NCBI GenBank assembly: GCA_900758495.1
Contig: CAAERO010000006.1
Coordinates: 1-30,876 of the forward strand
Source of the DNA: Bacilli bacterium
Lineage (GTDB): Bacteria; Bacillota_I; Bacilli_A; RF39; UBA660
Reading direction: 5' to 3'
Length of the DNA stretch: 30,876 nt
Below, piece by piece: positions 7,977-14,903 of the stretch; the first letter of the stretch is position 1, and every line of letters begins with the position of its first letter. The translations under genes were made by a program, and so were the position numbers. The notes under the pieces were generated by a model, which was not told the DNA's origin, searched no databases, and saw nothing but the letters and a program-made list of their open reading frames with translations.

Positions 7977-8518
7977 TAGTTCTTTTTCACCTCCATTATT
8001 GCATAGTTATTAACATCATTTTTAGCATATTCAACAATAACGTGATAATACTTGCCAGAATTTATCTTTGTAGTATTTCTACTAAATGTTGGTATATAAC
8101 TAATATAATCTTTAAAATCTCTTTGAAATAAGGAAGAACTATTTATATAATTTTTAAACCGCTGCGTAGAATAGCTAGTTAAATAAATTTTTGATACTTT
8201 ATTAGTTCTTTTGAAGTTAGTACACCAGTCACTCATCTCATTATTAGTATATAAATTACAATCAGAGATATTGATATAACCATTTCTGTTAGTTGTTGTA
8301 AATACACTATCACTTGCTCCATCTAAAACTAATTTTCTGGCCCAATGAGCAATATAAGTACCTTCTACACTATCATAAGTTCTGTATCGTTCATATTCAC
8401 CAAGTAATGGAAATAAATTAGTGTAAAGCATTGCAAAAATAGTCATTACAAAAATGCTGACAATTAAGGTTTCTAAGAGCATAAAGCCTTTTTTATTTAA
8501 CAATTGCTTTTTTTTCAC
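7976..8518 (-). CDS. Type IV pilin-like protein (pseudopilin), first of a pair
   Basis: A 180-aa protein with the prepilin motif NKKGFMLLETLIVSIFVMTIF: cleavage after Gly, Phe at +1 and Glu near +5, followed by a single membrane helix. The mature part has a Cys pair (CNLYTNNEMSDWC) likely to be disulfide-bonded outside the cell. The frame is open for 22 codons more upstream, but a GTG at 8516-8518 lies 6 bp after AGGGGTG and begins a normal leader (VKKKQLLNKKG), so it is chosen. It is divergent from the assembly ATPase gene by 85 bp. Confidence 0.85.
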   Translation of the reverse strand: MKKKQLLNKKGFMLLETLIVSIFVMTIFAMLYTNLFPLLGEYERYRTYDSVEGTYIAHWARKLVLDGASDSVFTTTNRNGYINISDCNLYTNNEMSDWCTNFKRTNKVSKIYLTSYSTQRFKNYINSSSLFQRDFKDYISYIPTFSRNTTKINSGKYYHVIVEYAKNDVNNYAIMEVKKN

Positions 8519-8547
8519 ACATCTCACCCCTTGCACCAATCTTAAAC

Positions 8548-8561
8548 CTATTATATAATAG
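8548..8561. promoter_or_regulatory. 14-bp perfect palindrome in the pilin/ATPase divergent region
   Basis: CTATTATATAATAG reads the same on both strands and sits midway between the divergent pilin and ATPase starts, overlapping -10-like AT-rich sequences in both directions. It could be an operator or simply overlapping -10 elements. Confidence 0.35.
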
Positions 8562-8603
8562 ATTATAGTAAAATACCATATCAAAATTGAAGGGGTTGAT
8601 AAT

Positions 8604-10049
8604 GTGGTTTCTTATGATATGACTAAAACTCCAGTCGTTAATGTCGTTGATGATATTTTGGCGTACGGTGCTACTCATGGAACAAGTGATATTCACTTTG
8701 ATCCTAGAGAAGAATATTTGATGGTACGTATGCGTGTCGATGGGGATTTGCGCGATTATACAAAAATTGACAAAATATATGAAAGAAATTTAATCACCAG
8801 AATTAAACTACTAGCTAATATGAATATTACAGAAAGTCGTCTTCCACAAGATGGCGCTATCAAAGGAGTAATTAAAGGGGTACCAATGGAAACTCGTGTT
8901 TCTACTTTGCCAACCAATGAAGGTGAAAAATGTGTTATTCGTATTCTTGATTATTCAAGGAGTTTAGCAGGTATTGATTCTTTAGGATTCAACGAAAAAA
9001 ACTTAGTAAAACTTAAAAAGATGATTCAAGAACCAAATGGTATTATCTTAATAACTGGTGCTACTGGTTCTGGTAAAAGTACAACTGTTTACTCAATATT
9101 ACAAGTTCTTAATAAGAAAGAAACTAACATTATAACTGTTGAAGACCCAATTGAAATGAATCTTGAAGGTTTAAATCAGGTACAAGTTAATAGTGAAATT
9201 GGTCTTGACTTTGCTACAGTTTTAAGATCTATCTTACGTCAGGACCCTAATGTTATTCTTATCGGAGAAATTCGTGATAGTGAAACAGCAAAAATTGCCG
9301 TTCGTGCTTCTATTACTGGTCACCTAGTTTTATCAACAGTCCATACTAATAACTCATTAAGTACTATTGAACGTCTACTTGATATGAATGTTGAAAGATA
9401 TTTGTTATCTAGTGCTTTAACTGGTATTATCTCACAGCGACTTGCGAAAATGCTTTGTAAACATTGTCGTAAGAAGGAAGCTACTACCCCATATCAAAAG
9501 AAAGTATTTAAATTAGCACTTCGCCAAGATGTAGAAGAAACTTATGTTGCTAATCATGAAGGTTGTGAATACTGTTCTGGTGGTTATCACGATCGTATTG
9601 CAGTTCAAGAGGTTTTAATGATTAACGATGAAATTAGAAATGCTTTAAATGAAGAGGAAATGAAGAAAGAAAGTTTGCAAAAGATTGTTTACGATTCTGA
9701 TGTTATAACAATGTTACAAGATGGTCTTTATAAAGTACTTGATGGTACTACTTCTTTTGAAGAAATTTATCGTATCATTGATATAGATGATGATTTAGAT
9801 ACTTTAATGAAGATTGGTGTTATTTCTGAAAGTAGTGATAAAAAAACATCTAGTAGTACTGAATCTAATGATGCTACTACAAATGAAGAAAAAGATGAAA
9901 AGGTTACACAAAAAGAAATTGATAATATTGAAGCCCCAGTAATTATTGATATAGAAGAAAAAAATCCAGAGATTATTCCTATAAATGACCCCGATGATGA
10001 AGATGTAAAGAATGAAGCAGCTATCTCTTTACCAAATTTAACTACTTAA
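8604..10049 (+). CDS. PilB/GspE/ComGA-type pilus assembly ATPase
   Basis: A cytoplasmic hexameric ATPase powering pilin polymerisation. The Walker A motif GATGSGKST is at about 152-160, followed by Asp and His boxes, Walker B (ILIGEIRDSETA) and STVHTN. A four-Cys zinc site follows (CKHC and CEYC, about 290-325). The large N-terminal MshEN module of long PilB/GspE proteins is missing: the protein begins right at the N2 domain (SDIHFDP), as in ComGA. An acidic, Ser/Thr-rich tail of about 70 residues follows the ATPase core and is unusual. The GTG start follows AAGGGG at 8 bp. No PilC/GspF or prepilin peptidase gene is in the window. Confidence 0.93.
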   Translation: MVSYDMTKTPVVNVVDDILAYGATHGTSDIHFDPREEYLMVRMRVDGDLRDYTKIDKIYERNLITRIKLLANMNITESRLPQDGAIKGVIKGVPMETRVSTLPTNEGEKCVIRILDYSRSLAGIDSLGFNEKNLVKLKKMIQEPNGIILITGATGSGKSTTVYSILQVLNKKETNIITVEDPIEMNLEGLNQVQVNSEIGLDFATVLRSILRQDPNVILIGEIRDSETAKIAVRASITGHLVLSTVHTNNSLSTIERLLDMNVERYLLSSALTGIISQRLAKMLCKHCRKKEATTPYQKKVFKLALRQDVEETYVANHEGCEYCSGGYHDRIAVQEVLMINDEIRNALNEEEMKKESLQKIVYDSDVITMLQDGLYKVLDGTTSFEEIYRIIDIDDDLDTLMKIGVISESSDKKTSSSTESNDATTNEEKDEKVTQKEIDNIEAPVIIDIEEKNPEIIPINDPDDEDVKNEAAISLPNLTT

Positions 10050-10053
10050 AAAC

Positions 10054-10085
10054 AAAAAGACTCTAGTATTATCTAGAGTCTTTTT
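10054..10085. terminator. Bidirectional intrinsic terminator between convergent genes
   Basis: A 13-bp perfect stem (10054-10066 with 10073-10085) with a 6-nt loop and T/A runs on both sides. It lies between the stop of the ATPase gene and the stop of the convergent TasA-like gene. Confidence 0.9.
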
Positions 10086-10086
10086 A

Positions 10087-10989
10087 TTATTGATTAGTAA
10101 CACAAGTAGCATTATTTGTCTGATCAACTGTACAAGAAGCACTATTAGTTACATCAGTACAAGAAACTGTTCCATTAATATTAGCAGTACAACTAAATTG
10201 GGTATCAGTGCAAAATGTTGATTCACTTGTTGAACCAGTGTTGGTAGTAGTACAGTTGGTACTACCAAAGACATTAAGCATATTTGTTTTTTCTTCAGTA
10301 TAGTTATTATTTTTAAAACAGTCTAAACTATTATTACGATAAATACATGTAGATTTTTTATTAACATATAATTGATTAAAAACATTATAACCAGTAGTAG
10401 CTACTACATCAGTATAACTTGTTTTATCTGCTTCTGTTGGATTACCAAAGTTATAATACTTTACTAAATTGCTAACACTTTGCACTACTATTTTACTTTG
10501 ATATGTTTTTCCTTGAATTTCATTTCCTGCTGTTGATGAAACCCACATATAAAGTTTATAAGTAACAGTTTTAGCTATATCTAAAGTACTTGCAGAAATA
10601 AAATAATTATTATTTAGTGAAGAGAGATCTTGAGCACCTGAATCATATCCATCACTTCCTACTAAACGATACTTCAAATAAGTATTACTTAATGTGTTAG
10701 TACTATCTTCTGCAAGCATAACTGAATAATAAGCTTTAATATTACCACTATTAGTAATAGTAAATGTATAAGGTGTAGTACTTACTCCTGCACTATCACT
10801 CATTGGAGCAGAATTTTCTAATCTGATACTATCTCCTTCTGTAAAATCCACCTTTAAAGTTCCTGTTTGTATTGATACTTTTTTTGTTCCCTCTAAACTT
10901 TTGGTAAATAAAGCATAACTACTACCTACTAATGTAACCATACTAACTGCTATTAATGCAATCACTATAGCCAATTTGTTTTTGTTCAT
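10087..10989 (-). CDS. Secreted TasA/CalY-type protein with Cys-rich tail
   Basis: A 300-aa protein. The N-terminal signal region (Lys-rich start, hydrophobic stretch, then GSSYALFT) is the SipW-dependent type. Residues about 30-180 form a TasA/camelysin-like domain: TGTLKVDF, APMSD, TFTITNSGNIKAYYSV, and IVVQSV at the end. In B. subtilis TasA forms extracellular matrix fibres; CalY is its relative. The last 120 residues are different: Thr/Asn/Ser-rich with at least nine Cys in short spaced pairs (for example FSCTANINGTVSC). This tail resembles Cys-rich ends seen on pilins more than TasA. It shares the APMSD and TITN motifs with the protein at 29065. The start follows AGAGGTG. No SipW peptidase gene is in the window. 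Confidence 0.8.
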   Translation of the reverse strand: MNKNKLAIVIALIAVSMVTLVGSSYALFTKSLEGTKKVSIQTGTLKVDFTEGDSIRLENSAPMSDSAGVSTTPYTFTITNSGNIKAYYSVMLAEDSTNTLSNTYLKYRLVGSDGYDSGAQDLSSLNNNYFISASTLDIAKTVTYKLYMWVSSTAGNEIQGKTYQSKIVVQSVSNLVKYYNFGNPTEADKTSYTDVVATTGYNVFNQLYVNKKSTCIYRNNSLDCFKNNNYTEEKTNMLNVFGSTNCTTTNTGSTSESTFCTDTQFSCTANINGTVSCTDVTNSASCTVDQTNNATCVTNQ

Positions 10990-11032
10990 TTTTATAACAC
11001 ACCTCTATTCTTACTTCTAAAAAAATTTTATC

Positions 11033-11072
11033 ATAAAAAGAAGTGTGTTTCAACCTAAAAACTACACTTCTT
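11033..11072 (-). terminator. Intrinsic terminator of the rnc-rnj operon
   Basis: A stem of 9 bp (11038-11046 with 11064-11072) overlaps the last codons and stop of the RNase J gene and is followed on the minus strand by a T run. Confidence 0.75.
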
Positions 11073-12714
11073 GTACTACTGTAATAATCATTGGTTTAGA
11101 ACCTATTTCTTGATATAAGTATTTACCAAGTTGATCTCTAACATCAGCTTTTATCTTAGCATAATCTACTTTTTTAGTACCCATTTCAATGTTAGATTCA
11201 ATTACTTCTTTAGAAAGATTTTTAATATTTTCTACTAAATCTTGATTTTCTTTTACATAAATAAATCCTCTTGTTAAGATTTTTGGACCTGCTACTACTT
11301 CTTTTGTCTCCCTATCTAAAGTACAACTGATAATAACTATCCCATTTTCACCTAACATTTCACGATCTTTTAATACCAAATTACCAATATCACTAGAATC
11401 TTTTCCATCTATTAATACTTCATCAACATTAATATGTTCTTTTGTATCTTTGAAAATACCATTTTCTAATACTACAACATCACCATTTTGTTTTAAAAAG
11501 ATATTTTCTTTAGGAATATTCATCTCTTCAGCTATTTCAGCAAAGGCATACTGATTACGATATTCGCCTTTTACTGGAAATAAATATTTTGGTTTTAATA
11601 AGTTAAGCATCATCTTTAAGTCTTCACTAGAAGCATGATGTAAAAGATGTTTTTTACTTGATAAACTAATAGCATTAACTCCTAACATAGCAATTTCATC
11701 CATAATAAGGGCAAGACGACGTTCCATTCCTTCCGCGCTTGGCTCGCTGATAAAGATAGTGTCTGTATCTTTTAATTTAATAAATTTATCATATCCTTTA
11801 ATAATTCTTTCTAAATTAGCAAATGGTTTTTCTCTTCCATCAGAAATAAATACTACTACGTCTTTATCGTTCAAGTTAGATAAGTCTCCAATAATTTTAG
11901 GATTAATTTCTAAATATTTATTTTCAATACCATAGTTAATCATACTTTGTAGACTCTTTCCCATAATAACAATCTTACGATGGGTTTGTGATATCTCATC
12001 AAATAATTCTTGAATACGATAGAAATGAGCTGGGAAGATTGTCACAATTATTCGCTCTTCATTTTTAGTAAGTATTGTTCTAATGAAATCTTGTACTCGA
12101 TGATTAGGACTAGTATAACCAGGACGAGCAGCATATAAAGATTCAGCTAATAAACATAAAACTCCCTGTTTACCAACATAGGCTAGCTTTCCTAAGTCTG
12201 TTTGATATAAACTTCTTGTAGCATGATCAAAAGTAAAGTCTCCTGTATAGACGATTGCTCCATCTTTAGTATATAGGACGTAACAGAAAGCATCAGGAAT
12301 AGAATGAGTCATTGCTATTGGAAAAATACTTTCACTTTTAAAGTTTAATTTTCTATGAGCTTTAATCTCATGTAAATTAGCTTTCTTAATTCCTGCTTCT
12401 TCTAAATCTAATCGTAATATTTCAAGAGTTAACTTTCCACCATAGATTGGAACATCTCCTAGTTTATTTACTAAGTCTGGTACAGCACCAATATTTCCCT
12501 CATGTCCATGGCTTAAGAAAATTCCTTTTATTCTTTTTTTATTTTTTACTAAATAATCAAAATTAGGAATAATATAATCTATTCCAAGATTCATTTCAAC
12601 ATCATATTTTAAACCAGCATCAAATATGTATAACGACTTATCAACTTCAACTATATACATATTTTTACCATTTTCGTTTAGTCCACCTAAACTAAATATT
12701 TTAATTTTACTCAT
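11062..12714 (-). CDS. rnjB: RNase J family protein with degenerate active site (RNase J2-like)
   Basis: RNase J proteins are beta-lactamase/beta-CASP ribonucleases that mature and degrade RNA. This 550-aa protein has the whole fold and length. The metal-binding signature HGHEDH reads HGHEGN (residues 69-74), so the Asp and second His are lost; the late PVHGE motif reads PVKGE. The His in MTHSIPDA, the Asp in YTGDF and the HHAS motif remain. Loss at these same positions is known for B. subtilis RNase J2, which works mainly as a partner of RNase J1. An active J1-type paralogue is therefore expected elsewhere in the genome. The start codon directly follows the stop of the upstream gene, whose end contains AAGGAGG. 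Confidence 0.85.
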   Translation of the reverse strand: MSKIKIFSLGGLNENGKNMYIVEVDKSLYIFDAGLKYDVEMNLGIDYIIPNFDYLVKNKKRIKGIFLSHGHEGNIGAVPDLVNKLGDVPIYGGKLTLEILRLDLEEAGIKKANLHEIKAHRKLNFKSESIFPIAMTHSIPDAFCYVLYTKDGAIVYTGDFTFDHATRSLYQTDLGKLAYVGKQGVLCLLAESLYAARPGYTSPNHRVQDFIRTILTKNEERIIVTIFPAHFYRIQELFDEISQTHRKIVIMGKSLQSMINYGIENKYLEINPKIIGDLSNLNDKDVVVFISDGREKPFANLERIIKGYDKFIKLKDTDTIFISEPSAEGMERRLALIMDEIAMLGVNAISLSSKKHLLHHASSEDLKMMLNLLKPKYLFPVKGEYRNQYAFAEIAEEMNIPKENIFLKQNGDVVVLENGIFKDTKEHINVDEVLIDGKDSSDIGNLVLKDREMLGENGIVIISCTLDRETKEVVAGPKILTRGFIYVKENQDLVENIKNLSKEVIESNIEMGTKKVDYAKIKADVRDQLGKYLYQEIGSKPMIITVVQEV

Positions 12715-13176
12715 TTATTTTCCCTCCTTGTAAGTTTTTATTTTTTTATATAGTTTTTTCTCTTCCACATCTATTGTGTTAGATAATATTTTTTCTTGTT
12801 CACGATTAGAAAAAACAGAAGTTACATCATCTATATCAGTATCTAAATAATGATAAAATAACTCATGATATTTTTCTTGATACAGCAAATAATTCTCAAT
12901 TGCAATGTTATCAGTCAATAAACTTCCTAATAATAAAGTATTACTAGCTTCTGCTAGTTCATCAATAAAGTCTTTATAAAATCCTACTATTTCACTACCA
13001 TTATCATAAGTAATTGCTAGTTTTGCAGAAATCATCTTAACTTCTTCATTTTCTAACAAATCACCATTAATTATTAAATCCTTTACTAGTATCATTTTAG
13101 ATTTATCAATTTGATTCTGCTGTGATATACAGGAATTTTTCAAGAATGAAAATATTTTTAAATGTTCTACTTTCAA
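12715..13176 (-). CDS. Unrecognised 153-aa protein between RNase III and RNase J genes
   Basis: I do not recognise this family. It is a soluble, mostly helical, acidic protein (pI looks low except for the Lys-rich last 20 residues) with no signal peptide, membrane segment or Cys cluster. It begins with a TTG that overlaps the TGA stop of rnc (TTGA), and it ends directly before the ATG of the RNase J gene, providing that gene's ribosome binding site. This tight packing implies coupled translation with both RNases. A role as an RNA-decay partner is a guess from position only. A later in-frame ATG (codon 28) lacks a ribosome binding site. Confidence 0.7.
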   Translation of the reverse strand: MKVEHLKIFSFLKNSCISQQNQIDKSKMILVKDLIINGDLLENEEVKMISAKLAITYDNGSEIVGFYKDFIDELAEASNTLLLGSLLTDNIAIENYLLYQEKYHELFYHYLDTDIDDVTSVFSNREQEKILSNTIDVEEKKLYKKIKTYKEGK

Positions 13177-13841
13177 TTCTTTGCCAACTTCTCTAAAGCA
13201 TCTTTTGCTGCTATTTGTTCAGCATCTTTTTTACTACTACCTACCCCTTTACCATAGATAATTCCATCTACTTTTGCTTCTATCGTAAATATTTTATCAT
13301 GTGCTGGTCCTTCTTCTTTTACTACTTCATAAATTACACTTTGTCTTGTGGTTTGTACTGCTTGTTGAAGTGCTGATTTATAGTCTTCAAAGAAAATTAT
13401 ATTTGGATTTTGAATGTATGGTACTACTATATCTAGTATTACTCTTCTAACAGTTTCATAACCAAGGTCTAAATAGATAGCTCCCATAATAGCTTCAAAT
13501 ATATCAGCAACAATTGCTTTTTTATATTTTCCACCACTTGTTTCTTCTCCATGACCTACTTTTATATAGTTATTAAAACCCATATCCATTGAATATCTAT
13601 ATAAAGCATTTTCACAAACGTAGCTTGCTCTTACTTTAGTCATTTCTCCTTCAGTTTCTTTTTCATAACGATATAAATAATCAGCAACTACTAAATCAAC
13701 TACAGCATCTCCCAAAAATTCTAATCGCTCATAATCTTTCTTAGCTTTATGTTCATTAGCATATGATGAGTGGGATACTGCTGTATTATAAAGTGTAAGA
13801 TTCTTAGGACTTATTTTTAATTTTTCAAATAATTCTTCCAC
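13173..13841 (-). CDS. rnc: Ribonuclease III
   Basis: Double-strand-specific endoribonuclease for rRNA and mRNA processing. The catalytic domain carries the signature ERLEFLGDAVVDL and the second acidic site around DIFEAIMGAIYLD. The C-terminal dsRNA-binding domain ends with a KKDAEQIAAKDALEKL helix. At 222 aa it is slightly short for the family. The frame opens at an ATG (13874) that overlaps the -10 of the promoter, so it cannot be the start. The GTG at 13839-13841 lies 8 bp after AGGGAG and is chosen. It heads an operon with an unknown gene and an RNase J gene. Confidence 0.96.
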   Translation of the reverse strand: MEELFEKLKISPKNLTLYNTAVSHSSYANEHKAKKDYERLEFLGDAVVDLVVADYLYRYEKETEGEMTKVRASYVCENALYRYSMDMGFNNYIKVGHGEETSGGKYKKAIVADIFEAIMGAIYLDLGYETVRRVILDIVVPYIQNPNIIFFEDYKSALQQAVQTTRQSVIYEVVKEEGPAHDKIFTIEAKVDGIIYGKGVGSSKKDAEQIAAKDALEKLAKN

Positions 13842-13864
13842 AAAAAAAATCTCCCTTCCTACGT

Positions 13865-13893
13865 ATTTTAACATGTTTTTACTTTTTTAGCAA
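13865..13893 (-). promoter_or_regulatory. Sigma-A-type promoter of the rnc operon
   Basis: -35 TTGCTA (13888-13893) and -10 TAAAAT (13865-13870, with extended TGT) on the minus strand, 17-bp spacer, about 24 bp before the rnc GTG. Confidence 0.75.
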
Positions 13894-13948
13894 TCTACTT
13901 GCTGAAAAGGTATATTTGTGACTATGTATGTAGATGAAGGAAATTTCA

Positions 13949-13954
13949 TATAAT
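13949..13954 (+). promoter_or_regulatory. -10 element of a predicted antisense RNA
   Basis: TATAAT on the plus strand; a start 7 bp downstream falls on the first G of the left inverted repeat (13961). No convincing -35 is seen at 16-18 bp. Confidence 0.4.
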
Positions 13955-13960
13955 AAAAAA

Positions 13961-14043
13961 GGAAATACTTAATTTTCAAAGTTTGAGTACTTACCTTTTA
14001 AGTTTTGGTTGGCACTGCAATCTATTAGATTGAGTGCTTTTTT
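13961..14043 (+). ncRNA. Predicted short antisense RNA (antitoxin-like)
   Basis: A transcript of about 83 nt would start at the left repeat and end in a strong intrinsic terminator: stem GCACT/AGTGC plus CAATCT/AGATTG with one bulge, then six T (14038-14043). No reading frame is visible. It is antisense to the 3' part of the convergent small-peptide transcript. Its 5' end would be the same sequence as the 5' end of that transcript, because the repeats are inverted. Confidence 0.5.
14012..14043 (+). terminator. Intrinsic terminator of the predicted antisense RNA
   Basis: An interrupted stem of 11 bp (14012-14016 with 14033-14037; 14018-14023 with 14027-14032) with a tiny loop, followed by T6. 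On the opposite strand no T run follows, so it is one-directional. Confidence 0.75.
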
Positions 14044-14049
14044 AGTGAT

Positions 14050-14125
14050 CTATCTATAAAGTAGGCCGATTAGTAAAATGACAATTATTACTAAAAATGA
14101 TATTAAAAAGTCTTTTTTTCGACAT
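14050..14125 (-). CDS. Tiny hydrophobic peptide gene, possible type I toxin (frame uncertain)
   Basis: A strong ribosome binding site (AAGGAGGT) precedes the ATG at 14123-14125 by 8 bp. The ATG frame begins MSKK and then a mixed 23-aa peptide ending at 14054. The frame one base away reads RKKDFLISFLVIIVILLIG and LLYR, a basic start followed by a classic single membrane helix, ending at 14050-14052, but it has no standard start. The two frames meet at an A7 run (14113-14119). One A fewer, by polymerase slippage or a sequence error, would give a 24-aa peptide of the size and shape of type I toxins. Family not recognised. The reported span covers both readings. Confidence 0.45.
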
Positions 14126-14191
14126 AATATCAGACCTCCTTCCCTTAAAGAAGAAAGGTAAGCACTCTAATTACTAAGTATTTCCGCCGTT

Positions 14192-14220
14192 ATTATCCTA
14201 TTAATGATTATTATAAACAA
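14192..14220 (-). promoter_or_regulatory. Sigma-A-type promoter of the small hydrophobic peptide transcript
   Basis: -35 TTGTTT (14215-14220) and -10 GATAAT (14192-14197) on the minus strand with a 17-bp spacer. The start expected 7 bp downstream falls on the first base of the right inverted repeat (14185). Confidence 0.65.
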
Positions 14221-14291
14221 TAAAATAAAAATATTTTAGCTTTTTCCGTACTATTAAAAAGAAGAAATATCAATATTCAAGTATTCCTTCT

Positions 14292-14792
14292 TTATTTTCT
14301 AATAACTAACCAAAGCATTAAATAAGCATATTGCCAAGTTGGTTTTCTTTTCAGTTGATATAAAAGATAACTAATTGTTTCATAAGTAGCAGAATATTTA
14401 TCTACTAAAGTTAATATAAAGGCTTCTTTTGTTTTGGGTAGTTTAATTGTTACTGGCCACATATGATTTATAATTATATCTTTTTCTTTATCATTTAAAG
14501 TAAAAATAGAAAGAGATTTATCTAAGGCTTTCTTTGGATGGGTAAAAGCATGCCATTTATGAGAAGCATCTTTAACTCGCCAGTCATATAAATAAAAGTC
14601 ATGAAGCATAGCAGCTCTCGCACAAGACTTATAATCTAAATTAAATTTTTTACAAAGTAAATAACAGTAATGTGAAGCATTGTAACAATGTTCATAACAA
14701 CTAGTAGCAGCATGTTGACGATAGTTTTTCATCTTCTTTACTTCATCATTTTCTATTATATCCTTAATAATATTTAAAAATTCTTCTTCCAT
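14292..14792 (-). CDS. HD domain phosphohydrolase-like protein
   Basis: A 166-aa soluble protein of the HD superfamily. His35 (YEHCY), the paired His-Asp at 64-65 (AAMLHDFYLYDW) and later His and Asp residues (NHMWP, LVDKYSAT) supply the metal ligands of an HD fold. Small stand-alone HD proteins of this type hydrolyse nucleotides or related phosphates, but the substrate is not readable from sequence. The ATG follows AAAGGTGATG. It is separated from its neighbours and probably monocistronic. Confidence 0.82.
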   Translation of the reverse strand: MEEEFLNIIKDIIENDEVKKMKNYRQHAATSCYEHCYNASHYCYLLCKKFNLDYKSCARAAMLHDFYLYDWRVKDASHKWHAFTHPKKALDKSLSIFTLNDKEKDIIINHMWPVTIKLPKTKEAFILTLVDKYSATYETISYLLYQLKRKPTWQYAYLMLWLVIRK

Positions 14793-14874
14793 CTAGCATC
14801 ACCTTTTTCTTTTAAAGATTATCATAAGATATCTCTACTAGCAAGAATTTTATCATCTTTTGAAAGACCCAATT

Positions 14875-14903
14875 TATAATTTACAAATTTTCTGTAAATT
14901 ATA
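14875..14903. terminator. Perfect 11-bp hairpin at the end of the coiled-coil protein gene
   Basis: Stem 14875-14885 with 14893-14903, 7-nt loop, overlapping the stop codon (14899-14901). No clear T tract follows on the minus strand, so termination efficiency is doubtful. Confidence 0.4.

Larger units (their letters stand above)
13961..14185. repeat. Inverted repeat pair bounding a small RNA/peptide locus
   Basis: Left arm 13961-13998 and right arm 14154-14185 are inverted copies. The outer 11 bp (GGAAATACTTA, 13961-13971 with 14175-14185) match exactly and the inner 14 bp (13985-13998 with 14154-14167) match at 13. The sequence between the two blocks differs in length. No target-site duplication is evident. 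The arms coincide with both predicted transcription starts, which argues for an RNA-level role over a transposon end. Confidence 0.75.

Noticed and set aside
8493..8696. 67-aa minus-strand frame across the pilin/ATPase divergent region
   Set aside because: It overlaps the start of the ATPase and the pilin leader in another frame; the pilin GTG with its ribosome binding site explains the region better.
13961..14185. CRISPR or MITE explanation for the inverted repeats
   Set aside because: There are only two copies, in inverted orientation, without spacers; no target duplication is seen and the arms coincide with promoter starts, so a small RNA locus fits better. A MITE is not fully excluded.
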